This document shows, in pieces, positions 25,531 through 32,294 of a DNA stretch of 62,688 nt. A model generated the notes under the pieces. That model saw nothing but the letters and a program-made list of their open reading frames with translations, was not told the DNA's origin and searched no databases. The DNA is from a virus. Each line of letters starts with the position of its first letter. Position 1 is the first letter of the stretch. Location: the IMG/VR virus record IMGVR_UViG_3300043783_000058, positions 1 through 62,688 of that record, one strand, 5' to 3'. A program made the translations under genes and the position numbers.

Positions 25531-26447
25531 AGCTCCCACACCGCAGCGATGGCGGCGTCGTGCGCGATGGCTTCTGCAGCCTGCGCCACCTCAGCCGCCT
25601 TGGCCGGGCTCGTCCTGATCGCCGCGATGGGAACTGCGAGCAGCTCCTTCTCGATGCGGTCAGCGAGCGCCGTCAGCTCGGGCTTTCCTGTCGCGTTCAT
25701 GGTCCGCAACATTCCGACCATCCCCTGCAGATTCGTGTTGAGCGAATCGTACAGCCTGGTCTTCTCGCCCGCACCGGCCTTACCCAGCTGGGTAGACATG
25801 CGTCCGATGCAAGTGAGCAGGCGCTCCTTCACGTCGGCCATTGCGTTCCCCATCTGAGACTCCAGTGCCTTCGCGTGACGCTGTCCCAGAGCCTCGATGA
25901 GCGCCGTGGGGACATTGAGCCGCGTGAAGTCGGATTGTGCTGGAACCGGGAGCAGATCGACGCGAACACCGAACATCGCGGCGACTTGATCAGCTCTCGG
26001 GTAATCGTCGATAGAAGCCAGCCCACCCAGATTGGTGATGGCCTGCTGCACGCGAGCGTCCCAGACGTTGACCAACGCCTGCACTGCCTCGTCATACGGC
26101 TTCTTGACTTGGTTGAGCCCGGACAGAAAGTCGATGGCGCCTACGGCCCCGATGAGGCGCGGACCGGCGTTGGTCGCACCTTCACCGCGGCCACACCACG
26201 GTACCGAATTCTGCCGGACGTACTGCCTGACTTGCTCGGCGGCCTTCTGGACTGTCGTCAGTTCAGAGTCCGCCGACGCAAACAGGTACTTCACGAACTT
26301 ACCGCTGTCGCGGGCTGCGCCCTTGGCTGCGATAACTTCGGACGACACTTCGCGATCCGTCACGCGCCCAGACCACGACCGAATGTCGAGGTCCACGAGC
26401 ATGTAGTTCGCTGCAAGAGCGTCGTTGAGCAGAGTTGTGTCTGCCAT
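25527..26447 (-). CDS. DUF3150-like middle component of the MoxR-VWA module
   Basis: 306 residues starting at an ATG that overlaps the MoxR stop (TAATG). Mostly helical: an N-terminal VDLDIRSWSG strand-turn, then long helices with conserved-looking WDARVQQAITNLGG. In phages and proteobacteria a ~300-residue DUF3150 protein commonly sits between a MoxR ATPase and a VWA protein, and this gene has that size, place and opening motif. The assignment rests on context plus partial motif recognition. Biochemical role unknown; probably a substrate adaptor. Confidence 0.75.
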   Translation of the reverse strand: MADTTLLNDALAANYMLVDLDIRSWSGRVTDREVSSEVIAAKGAARDSGKFVKYLFASADSELTTVQKAAEQVRQYVRQNSVPWCGRGEGATNAGPRLIGAVGAIDFLSGLNQVKKPYDEAVQALVNVWDARVQQAITNLGGLASIDDYPRADQVAAMFGVRVDLLPVPAQSDFTRLNVPTALIEALGQRHAKALESQMGNAMADVKERLLTCIGRMSTQLGKAGAGEKTRLYDSLNTNLQGMVGMLRTMNATGKPELTALADRIEKELLAVPIAAIRTSPAKAAEVAQAAEAIAHDAAIAAVWEL

Positions 26448-27541
26448 TACCGTCCTGTGCTCGAAGTGATCAGGGCCTTGTTGCTGTGTATCCACTTGAT
26501 CAGCGCGGGCGAGTTGAGCAGCGCACTGCCGCTCCGCTCCAGCAACGACTTCGCCATGGACACCTGCACCTCGCGCGGGAGGCGCTCAGTGTATTGCCAC
26601 AGCGGGTCGATGTTGTCCGGCTTCGCGAAGTGAATGCACATCTGTCCGGCCGCCCATCCAGCCGACAGTTCCGTCGGGCACTTCGCCTTCTTGGGGTCGG
26701 CGAGGATCTCATCCAGCGTGGGCAGCTTGTCCCACACCTTCAGGTACCCGAACATGTTCGCGCCAGCACCCTCTCCGATGTCACCGTACACCGCCTGCTG
26801 GATTAGCGGGTCCGTGGGCAGCTCCATGTCTATGAGCCTGCCCTCAGCGTCGCGCTCCAAACCCACCTGCAGCTTGTTCGCCGCGCGCACGACAGATCGT
26901 GCAGACGCGAACGGGCGGCCAGTGTCTGGCACCTCGTCTACGAACGCCACAGTCGGATTCGACTTCGCCCAGCTGATGATCAGCGGATGAATGCCATGAG
27001 CCTCCGCCCACACGGCCCACGACAAGGCGTCGTTCTCCATGTTGATCTCGGTGACTCGGTTCTGGATGTGCGCGAGCATCTTGAATGCCCCCGACCTATC
27101 CTTCGCGCGATTGCTCGCCGCCCAGACTTGCCAGCCTTTGGGCAGCGTGAAGTCGCCGAACCGCTTCTCCAAGAGCACACCAGAGAGTGCCTTCTGCGTG
27201 AGGTGCTCAGCGGACGACAGCTCGTCCACCAAGTAGATCCCGCGCGGGTGCTTGGCGAAATACTCGTCACTGGGCAGCTCGGGCGACCGCGTGAACATGC
27301 TGATCGGCTGACCAGCGGCGTTCTTCGTGGGTACCAAGAAGCCCTTGTAGTCCGGTGCGTCCAGCGTTGGCGCAACGCTCACGAAGCTACCAAACTGCTC
27401 GCCGTAGTGCGCGCTCAGGATAGCCACGATCTCGTTACGGATCACGCTGGTCTTGCCCAGTCCGGGTGGACCGACCAAGTGCACCGCGTCCCCGGCCTCG
27501 TACAAGGTCCGTGAGACTTTCTGCAGATCTAGGATTCGCAT
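26447..27541 (-). CDS. MoxR-class AAA+ ATPase
   Basis: 364 residues from an ATG with GGAGG 8 bases upstream. Walker A GPPGLGKT is at 24-31, Walker B GIYLVDE at 101-107, and sensor 1 AASNRAKD is near 141-148; a helical lid follows. MoxR-type ATPases form hexameric rings that remodel partner proteins with a VWA co-factor. The gene order MoxR / DUF3150-like / small protein / VWA-metallopeptidase is kept within 3.5 kb with overlapping stops and starts, so the four probably form one machine. It is also the only AAA+ unfoldase candidate that could feed the HslV-like protein, which is speculative. Confidence 0.9.
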   Translation of the reverse strand: MRILDLQKVSRTLYEAGDAVHLVGPPGLGKTSVIRNEIVAILSAHYGEQFGSFVSVAPTLDAPDYKGFLVPTKNAAGQPISMFTRSPELPSDEYFAKHPRGIYLVDELSSAEHLTQKALSGVLLEKRFGDFTLPKGWQVWAASNRAKDRSGAFKMLAHIQNRVTEINMENDALSWAVWAEAHGIHPLIISWAKSNPTVAFVDEVPDTGRPFASARSVVRAANKLQVGLERDAEGRLIDMELPTDPLIQQAVYGDIGEGAGANMFGYLKVWDKLPTLDEILADPKKAKCPTELSAGWAAGQMCIHFAKPDNIDPLWQYTERLPREVQVSMAKSLLERSGSALLNSPALIKWIHSNKALITSSTGR

Positions 27542-27569
27542 CCTATTTACCTCCGTTGTTGAACATCAC

Positions 27570-27899
27570 TCAATCGGTACCGACGCGCTCCGGAGTTAAG
27601 AACGTCGCCCCAGCAGAAATCTGCTCGTGCTCATGGAGCCGAGTTACGAATTTGATCAGATCGAATCGCGTGTTGTCCTCTTTGAACAGACGCGCCAGCG
27701 CATCCACCACGCTCGCCCACTGTACATTCGCAGGGTCCTTGTTGTCGGTGGTGGTCGGTGGCTTGCAGTCCTTAAGGATGCGCGCAAACGCTTCGTAGTC
27801 GCGCTTGCTGTAGTGATTCACTTGGCCCGGATGACGCAGCGGCATCGACGGCACCGGCCGGCCTTGAGGATCTACCAGATCACCGTACGAATTGCGCAC
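27570..27899 (-). CDS. Hypothetical protein
   Basis: 109 residues from a GTG with AGGAGG 5 bases upstream. A helical C-terminal half (DALARLFKEDNTRFDLIKFVTRL) follows a Pro-rich N-terminus. It precedes the MoxR ATPase by 28 bases and may share its transcript. No family recognised. Confidence 0.75.
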   Translation of the reverse strand: MRNSYGDLVDPQGRPVPSMPLRHPGQVNHYSKRDYEAFARILKDCKPPTTTDNKDPANVQWASVVDALARLFKEDNTRFDLIKFVTRLHEHEQISAGATFLTPERVGTD

Positions 27900-27900
27900 A

Positions 27901-28158
27901 TCAGCCTCCTTCGATTATCTGTTTGCAGCGTGGACACAGGTGCTGGTAGCCGCGCATCTTGCCCGCAAAGGCGAACGCGCTGTAGTGCCGGATGGCTGAG
28001 TCGTAGCCATCACACCTGAATCCCTTGCGGGTGAGAAAGAAGCGGCCTCGGAACTTGAAGTGCATCCCATCTCCGCACGCGATCACGTCGATGTCCGGAC
28101 CCACTGCGGCCCGTGTCATCAGCAACCGAATGCTGAATGGCACTTCTTCGCGAGGCAC
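27901..28158 (-). CDS. Small Cys-containing hypothetical protein
   Basis: 85 residues from a GTG with GGAGA 6 bases upstream. Beta-rich, ending with CPRCKQIIEGG; an earlier Cys pair makes metal binding possible. Function unknown. Confidence 0.7.
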   Translation of the reverse strand: MPREEVPFSIRLLMTRAAVGPDIDVIACGDGMHFKFRGRFFLTRKGFRCDGYDSAIRHYSAFAFAGKMRGYQHLCPRCKQIIEGG

Positions 28159-28168
28159 TGGGATCTCC

Positions 28169-28393
28169 TCAGTTCATCACCGTGGACACATTTAAGCGCG
28201 TGAGGTACGCGCTCACTTCAGCTATGCGCTGGTCGAACGCTGCGTCCATGGCCCTGACGTGGATCAGCTGCTCGGGGCTGAGCCCCGGCGCGGGCTGCGC
28301 GGCGCGCATCGAGCGCAGCATATCCAAATAGTCTGCGAGCCAGTTGATCGGGACGATCTTGGCTACGTGAACTATTGCGTCGTTTCTGGCCAT
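28169..28393 (-). CDS. Small hypothetical protein
   Basis: 74 residues from the ATG; a TTG at 28429 would add 12 residues and overlap the upstream gene. Neither start has a strong ribosome site. Helical, with a DAIVHVAKIVPINWLADYLD segment. Unrecognised. Confidence 0.55.
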   Translation of the reverse strand: MARNDAIVHVAKIVPINWLADYLDMLRSMRAAQPAPGLSPEQLIHVRAMDAAFDQRIAEVSAYLTRLNVSTVMN

Positions 28394-28406
28394 GCACACG
28401 AGCGTA

Positions 28407-28589
28407 TCAAGGTGTGCCGGGGTACTCAAGCCCCAGATTCCGATACAGCTCGCGGTTCATTTCTTCGAGGGTCTGTTCCATGTGGGCGAGACCGTCGAGC
28501 GGGTTCGCGGCTAGGAACTCGCGCTCATTTCTCTGATGCTCCTGCCACGCCTTGGTCCGGTGCAGCGGGAACATGATCACGTTGCTCAC
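28407..28589 (-). CDS. Small hypothetical helical protein
   Basis: 60 residues from a GTG with GGAG 8 bases upstream (inside the preceding gene, 65-base overlap). Highly charged amphipathic helices (QEHQRNEREFLA, MEQTLEEMNREL). Unrecognised. Confidence 0.55.
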   Translation of the reverse strand: MSNVIMFPLHRTKAWQEHQRNEREFLAANPLDGLAHMEQTLEEMNRELYRNLGLEYPGTP

Positions 28590-28755
28590 GTTTGTACTCC
28601 AAGGCGCGGGTGCGCCTGTCCATCCACTCGTCGTAATGCGCGCTGCACATTTGCAGCCAGCGCGTGGGATCGCTCGCACATCCACACTTGAGCACCTCGA
28701 CGCCGTCGCTATTGCGAGTACGAATGTGCGTGCTGCCATTCAAGAGATGAATCAC
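28525..28755 (-). CDS. Small Cys/His-containing hypothetical protein
   Basis: 76 residues. The GTG overlaps the upstream stop (GTGA) with GGGAG 8 bases before it. CGC followed by CSAHYDEW resembles the C...CxxHxxE pattern of its upstream neighbour, suggesting a small metal-binding fold. Basic C-terminus. Unrecognised. Confidence 0.6.
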   Translation of the reverse strand: MIHLLNGSTHIRTRNSDGVEVLKCGCASDPTRWLQMCSAHYDEWMDRRTRALEYKREQRDHVPAAPDQGVAGASEK

Positions 28756-28994
28756 TTGCTGAACTCCCAATGCGGTCGCAGCCATGCGCTGCGATTGTGT
28801 AGGTGATCGCTCCACTCCATGGTGGTGCGGGCTACGGGGCTGGGCTTGCCAGCCGATGCGATGTAGCGCAGCTCGTGCAGCGCGCAGAGACAGTGATCCT
28901 CGATGCCGTCCTCCATGCAGCCGGGATACATGCACGGCCACGGTCGGTCGTCGCCCTGCGCGGCCCCGCGATACTCCCGCAGCAAGTCGCGCAT
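28752..28994 (-). CDS. Small zinc-finger-like protein, paralogue of 32827-33054
   Basis: 80 residues from an ATG with AGGAGA 6 bases upstream. A CxxxxC region (PCMYPGCME) followed by CALHELRYIASAGKPS resembles the protein encoded at 32827-33054 (ACAYRGCTE, then CALHEMAWIAHKGAPS). The C/C/C/H set could bind one zinc. The paralogues lie at the start of opposite transcription arms. Function unknown. Confidence 0.7.
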   Translation of the reverse strand: MRDLLREYRGAAQGDDRPWPCMYPGCMEDGIEDHCLCALHELRYIASAGKPSPVARTTMEWSDHLHNRSAWLRPHWEFSK

Positions 28995-29010
28995 GGGATC
29001 TCCTTTTGGA

Positions 29011-29096
29011 ATAAAAACGGCCGATGGCGGGCGGCGCGAAGCAATCGCCCTGAGATGCGTGGTCCCGATAGGCCCACGAACTCAAACCATCGGCCG
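29011..29096 (-). ncRNA. Structured intergenic element: branched hairpin with terminal U-tract
   Basis: On the minus strand a perfect 10-bp stem (CGGCCGATGG at 29096-29087 with its complement at 29027-29018) encloses 59 bases. These can form two further arms: GGGCG with CGCCC (29050-29046/29033-29029), and CCACG with CGTGG plus flanking GAG/CTC (29083-29052). The outer stem is followed at once by TTTTTAT. It fills the 112-base gap between two genes. It is either an intrinsic terminator with an elaborate apex or a small RNA with its own terminator. The pairing is seen, the function is inferred. Confidence 0.5.
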
Positions 29097-29106
29097 GGGT
29101 TTCGAC

Positions 29107-29262
29107 TTACAGCTTCGCTTTCACAGCCGCGGCGGCCTTCTGGGCCTCAGCGACTGCAGCAGCCACAGCGACCTGAATCTTGGCCTGTGTCGCTGCATTC
29201 TGGTGCAGATACACAGCGATCCCGGCTACGGCCGCGCTCGCAATCCCTACGATGAATAGCAT
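29107..29262 (-). CDS. Small membrane-anchored Ala-rich peptide
   Basis: 51 residues from an ATG with GGAGG 6 bases upstream. An N-terminal membrane helix (MLFIVGIASAAVAGIAVYL) and an Ala/Lys amphipathic helix. Probably inner-membrane. Unrecognised. Confidence 0.65.
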   Translation of the reverse strand: MLFIVGIASAAVAGIAVYLHQNAATQAKIQVAVAAAVAEAQKAAAAVKAKL

Positions 29263-29300
29263 GGTACACCTCCGCTCAGTGTGTGAGCGTGTGGACCATA

Positions 29301-29696
29301 TCACGATCCTTCGGCTGGGGCCACCGTGGGTATCGCTTGCAGCTTCGCGATCACGCCGACTTCCACGAAGATCATGGGCTGGTCGGGCGGGAACTCGAAG
29401 CCTTCGCCGAATATCTTATGCAGCACGCTCCTGCGAACGTGCGCAATCATTCCAGTGCGGTCGGCCTCACTGGGCTTGAGTGTCGCCGAACCGGAGCCAG
29501 CGTTGCTGACCTCGACCAGCGCCAAATACTCCTCAGTCTTGGCTTGGTCATCCGGGCACAGGCCCCAACCTGTCACGGCGTAGCGCTCGAATCGCTCGCG
29601 CAGCCGCGTATCTAACAGGATGTTGCCGGTGTCGAATGCCTTGCCACAGACCATGCAAGCGTGCTGCTCCATGGTCACGTAACTTTTATCGCTCAT
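29301..29696 (-). CDS. Hypothetical protein with N-terminal CxxC
   Basis: 131 residues. Two adjacent ATGs exist; the second is 6 bases from AGGAGG and is preferred. CMVC near residue 14 plus a later Cys (WGLCPDD) may bind metal. The C-terminal half is alpha/beta (QPMIFVEVGVIAKLQAIP). Unrecognised. Confidence 0.75.
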   Translation of the reverse strand: MSDKSYVTMEQHACMVCGKAFDTGNILLDTRLRERFERYAVTGWGLCPDDQAKTEEYLALVEVSNAGSGSATLKPSEADRTGMIAHVRRSVLHKIFGEGFEFPPDQPMIFVEVGVIAKLQAIPTVAPAEGS

Positions 29697-29714
29697 CATC
29701 GTCCTCCTGAATTA

Positions 29715-29831
29715 TTACCGCTCACGTCGCCTCCATCCGATCCATCCAAAGATCAGCGTGCAGAGCGTGAGTGAGATGATCAGGTACCACACGAAGAACC
29801 TGAACAGGAAAACCAACAGATTAACGTACAT
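29715..29831 (-). CDS. Very small hydrophobic membrane peptide
   Basis: 38 residues from an ATG lying inside the end of the lipoprotein gene, with GAGG about 10 bases upstream. Nearly all hydrophobic (VFLFRFFVWYLIISLTLCTLIF) with a basic tail (WRRRER), so one membrane span with the C-terminus probably cytoplasmic. Its overlap with a lipoprotein gene suggests coupled envelope functions. Confidence 0.5.
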   Translation of the reverse strand: MYVNLLVFLFRFFVWYLIISLTLCTLIFGWIGWRRRER

Positions 29832-29952
29832 GGTCGTAGCACCTCGCGTGCGATGCCGCGGGATGAGCGCGGCACCAGTCGTCGGACATTTGAAAGATGC
29901 CAGCGCAGCTACTCAGCAGCGTGGCGAGCATAGCGACGCAGATAGCGCGCAC
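29821..29952 (-). CDS. Small lipoprotein
   Basis: 43 residues from a GTG with AGGAGG 6 bases upstream. A short signal peptide ends in a lipobox (LLSSC); the mature peptide of ~28 residues has two more Cys. Probably a lipid-anchored envelope protein expressed early. Superinfection exclusion is a classical job of such early phage lipoproteins, but nothing here proves it. Confidence 0.6.
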   Translation of the reverse strand: MRAICVAMLATLLSSCAGIFQMSDDWCRAHPAASHARCYDHVR

Positions 29953-30067
29953 GGTTGGCCTCCTTTCGCTTGCGCCGGACGGTCGCGCGCACAAGCGCCA
30001 GTGCCTCGGCGGCCTTGCCACCGACTCGGAACATGTCTACGCCGTCAAGATCCGGCCTGACTTTCAT
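29909..30067 (-). CDS. Small basic protein
   Basis: 52 residues from an ATG with AGGAGA 5 bases upstream. Arg/Ala-rich helix (RATVRRKRKEANRARYLRRY). It overlaps the stop of the upstream gene by 23 bases and the lipoprotein start by 44 bases; the lipoprotein ribosome site lies in its coding sequence. Nucleic-acid binding is possible from charge. Confidence 0.5.
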   Translation of the reverse strand: MKVRPDLDGVDMFRVGGKAAEALALVRATVRRKRKEANRARYLRRYARHAAE

Positions 30068-30230
30068 TCTGCTCTCCTGCGATGCGCACCATCACGAGGC
30101 TGTTGCCACACACGCAGTGCAGACACCAGCCTTGCTTGGCGAGCGTATTCACCTGATTCTCAGTGATGCTCGGATACTCCGATGCCATCTCCACGAACTT
30201 GTACTCAAGCGTTGGGCGCTGTGGAGCCAT
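30045..30230 (-). CDS. Small hypothetical protein
   Basis: 61 residues from an ATG with GAGGG about 10 bases upstream. Compact alpha/beta pattern (LEYKFVEM, NQVNTLAKQGWCLHCVCGN) resembling short DUF4177-type phage proteins in outline. Weak identification. Confidence 0.6.
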   Translation of the reverse strand: MAPQRPTLEYKFVEMASEYPSITENQVNTLAKQGWCLHCVCGNSLVMVRIAGEQNESQAGS

Positions 30231-30423
30231 TGTCTGGTCCCTCGATGTGATCTTGGCATACATACGAGCCGTAAGGACACGGGCTCGGGGTTGGTATCGG
30301 CACAGTCGGCACATCGTTTAGCGCCGTTGGCATCTCGAACGTATCGGGATGAGTCAGCACCCAGATCGCGAGCGCCGTAACCAGCGCGAGCCACGCGATG
30401 AACGCGAATCGTCCTAGCGTCAT
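30205..30423 (-). CDS. Small signal-anchored or secreted protein
   Basis: 72 residues from an ATG that overlaps the upstream stop (ATGA) with GAGGA 9 bases before it. One hydrophobic helix (FIAWLALVTALAIWVLT) then a Pro/Thr-rich tail with two Cys. Probably periplasmic, anchored by its N-terminus. Confidence 0.65.
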   Translation of the reverse strand: MTLGRFAFIAWLALVTALAIWVLTHPDTFEMPTALNDVPTVPIPTPSPCPYGSYVCQDHIEGPDNGSTAPNA

Positions 30424-30557
30424 GGGCGCGTCCTCACAGCATTGGGGAGCGCCTTGAAGCGCGCGAGCCTTTCGCGGTTAGCTTTGCGGGCTGCCAACTG
30501 CTTCTTAGTCGGCTTGCGCCCGTGCAGCGCCATGAACAGTATATGATCGAAGCTCAC
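30420..30557 (-). CDS. Small basic helical protein
   Basis: 45 residues from a GTG with GGAGG 7 bases upstream. Lys/Arg-rich helix (RKPTKKQLAARKANRERLARF). The stop overlaps the next ATG. Unrecognised; candidate nucleic-acid binder. Confidence 0.6.
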   Translation of the reverse strand: MSFDHILFMALHGRKPTKKQLAARKANRERLARFKALPNAVRTRP

Positions 30558-30632
30558 GCAAATCCCTCCTTCCAAAGTGGTCCGGAGTGGGGACAATACA
30601 CGATGTGCCCTTTCAGCCGCTCCGGGTCGGCG

Positions 30633-30836
30633 TCACTCGCGCCGTTGGGGCTCCTGCACTCCGCCGGCGCGAAGTCTTAAATAGGTTTGGCGGGCTGCGC
30701 GGATTCGCGCCTCGCGCTCTCGTCGAGCGCGCACTCGCGCCAGCTCCGCCAGGCATTCGTCTGCCCTTAGCTTGGCAACGCTTCGCGCCGCTTCCCTGGA
30801 CCTGGTGGGGCGCCGATTCGAAATCCACAGTGCCAT
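30633..30836 (-). CDS. Small Arg-rich helical protein
   Basis: 67 residues. The ATG overlaps the upstream stop (TAATG) with AGGAG 8 bases before it. A single long Arg/Ala/Glu helix, plausible as a coiled coil. Unrecognised. Confidence 0.6.
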   Translation of the reverse strand: MALWISNRRPTRSREAARSVAKLRADECLAELARVRARREREARIRAARQTYLRLRAGGVQEPQRRE

Positions 30837-31024
30837 TATCGGAACTCCTTGCGCATGCACGCACGGATGGCAATGAACTGCGCCATGGCGCGATTGATCA
30901 CCTTGGGATCACGCACGCGAGCCAATCCGAACTGACTCACCAGCGCGCCGAGATCATCGAGCTTTTGGGGCTTGGCGGCTTCGAGATCGTATATCGACCT
31001 ACGACGCCTGAATAGGTTTCGCAC
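30836..31024 (-). CDS. Small hypothetical protein
   Basis: 62 residues from a GTG with AGGAGG 6 bases upstream. Basic N-terminus (RNLFRRRRSIY) and helical rest. First gene after an intrinsic terminator, so it may be reached by read-through. Unrecognised. Confidence 0.65.
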   Translation of the reverse strand: MRNLFRRRRSIYDLEAAKPQKLDDLGALVSQFGLARVRDPKVINRAMAQFIAIRACMRKEFR

Positions 31025-31075
31025 TTGGTGCCTCCTGCTTTACGCAGCACGCTAGCGGCGCCAACGTGCTCTGTA

Positions 31076-31112
31076 AAGCAAAAAGAACCCGCGCAGTTCG
31101 TCCCTGCGCGGG
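31076..31112 (-). terminator. Intrinsic terminator after 31133-31678
   Basis: On the minus strand CCCGCGCAG and CTGCGCGGG form a perfect 9-bp stem with a 7-base loop, followed by TTCTTTTTGC. It lies 21 bases after the stop of the 181-residue protein and before the chain of tiny genes, so it should split or attenuate the leftward transcript. Confidence 0.85.
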
Positions 31113-31132
31113 CTGAGGCTAGGTCTGTCAGC

Positions 31133-31678
31133 CTACTTCACTGTCAGCGCGGCCTGTATCGCAGCGTCGCCCTTGACGAACGCTACAATCCGGCTGGCTA
31201 CATCTCGCGTGGACACGCTCACCTTGGGCACATCGGTGCCGGGGAAATTCTCCGCGTTGGTCGCCGTGCGCTCCAACGACTTGAGGAACTTCACCAGACC
31301 GAGCGTGGTCGGGTCTTTCTCCTTGGTGAGATCAGCGTACGTGGTCTCCATGGCATCGTCGATGCGGAAGTCCGCTTCGGTCCTGCCGCCGAACTTGTCC
31401 TTGTTCACCCGCCACGACTTGGTATCGGGGTCGATGCTCAGTGACACTCGGCCATTGGAGAACTCGCTGTACCAGACCTTGAGGGCCTGAACGCGCTGCG
31501 AGCGCGGCAGCGTGTCCATCAGTCGCGTGATGCCCGTCCAGTCGCCATGGGCGCGAGCGTGGTCGAGCGTTGAGCACGCGGCCAGATGAATGTCCGCTGT
31601 CAGCGTCTGCGCGGTCTCACCGATGCGCTCGATCAGCGCACCAGTGTCCTTCTGGTCAAGCAAGTCTGTGATCTTCAT
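31133..31678 (-). CDS. Early hypothetical protein, 181 residues
   Basis: Starts at an ATG with GGAG 8 bases upstream. Helical N-terminal half, then a strand pair (RVSLSIDPDTKSWRVNKDKFGG) and a helical end. No recognised domain. The 82-base leader upstream can form two hairpins on the minus strand (GGATGCA/TGCATCC and GGTGG/CCACC). With its own terminator downstream, this gene is probably expressed as a separate strong early unit. Confidence 0.85.
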   Translation of the reverse strand: MKITDLLDQKDTGALIERIGETAQTLTADIHLAACSTLDHARAHGDWTGITRLMDTLPRSQRVQALKVWYSEFSNGRVSLSIDPDTKSWRVNKDKFGGRTEADFRIDDAMETTYADLTKEKDPTTLGLVKFLKSLERTATNAENFPGTDVPKVSVSTRDVASRIVAFVKGDAAIQAALTVK

Positions 31679-31760
31679 GGGCTACTCCGGGGTTATGCGG
31701 TGGCGAACTCTTACCACCCTCGGATGCACTCTCGTTATGACAAATGCATCCTGAGCTGGT

Positions 31761-31997
31761 TTACTTGAATCGGGCAATCTGCACTCGCACCTGCCGCGCC
31801 ATGCGAGCATCTCTCCGGCCGTCCGCGCGCTTCTGATTGCAGATTACGTGCGAGCCGACCGGCGAGCGCATCACGCGCTGCCAAAGGTTCGCAGGTATCT
31901 GTGTAAGCTGCGCGATACGACCGGCTCGATTCTCGATGTGCGGGATTGCGAAGTACCGACCCTTGAACAGTCTGACTTCTCTACCGTGGAGCTTCAT
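31761..31997 (-). CDS. First gene of the leftward arm, small basic protein
   Basis: 78 residues from an ATG with GAGG 5 bases upstream (a GTG 18 bases earlier is possible). Very basic (about one Arg/Lys in five), with short strands and a helical Arg-rich end. It is the gene closest to the dyad region at 32045-32329, in the position often held by an early regulator or host take-over factor. No family recognised. Confidence 0.7.
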   Translation of the reverse strand: MKLHGREVRLFKGRYFAIPHIENRAGRIAQLTQIPANLWQRVMRSPVGSHVICNQKRADGRRDARMARQVRVQIARFK

Positions 31998-32067
31998 ATG
32001 AACCTCGCTTATCACAGTCTCGACGATATGGGGCTTTCGCCGGAGCTTATGCCCTAAGCCCGCGCGA

Positions 32068-32294
32068 TGTAACAGTCACCGAAAAACGAACTGTTACACG
32101 GAAGTCATTGATTATGCGGGCTGAACGGGCTGTGTAACAGTGTAACAGTGGTTTTCGCAAGCCCGCTCAATGAGTAGGAATGCGTAAACACTATATAATA
32201 ACTGTTACACTGTTACAATATAGTAATAACTTATTAGCAAATCAATGACTTAGCCCGCGTAACACTCATCATGGTAAACTGTTGCACTGTTACA
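32068..32294. repeat. Eight-bp iteron cluster TGTAACAG / CTGTTACA
   Basis: Seven exact copies: TGTAACAG at 32068, 32133 and 32141; CTGTTACA at 32091, 32202, 32210 and 32287. A one-mismatch copy is at 32279. Copies at 32133/32141, 32202/32210 and 32279/32287 are directly abutting pairs, and the pairs on either side point towards each other. I did not notice exact copies elsewhere when reading the window. Likely binding sites for one protein as tandem dimers. Confidence 0.85.
32217..32245 (-). promoter_or_regulatory. Sigma70-type leftward promoter
   Basis: On the minus strand a -35 box TTGATT (32245-32240), a 17-base spacer and a -10 box TATATT (32222-32217). Initiation would fall about 32210, inside the abutting CTGTTACA pair, so a protein bound there would block or modulate it. 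It points towards the leftward early genes starting at 31997. Confidence 0.65.

Noticed and set aside
30554-30601. 15-codon frame from a GTG with an AGGG site, ending on the next gene's GTG
   Set aside because: Too short to support; it could be a leader peptide, but there is nothing beyond spacing to argue for it.
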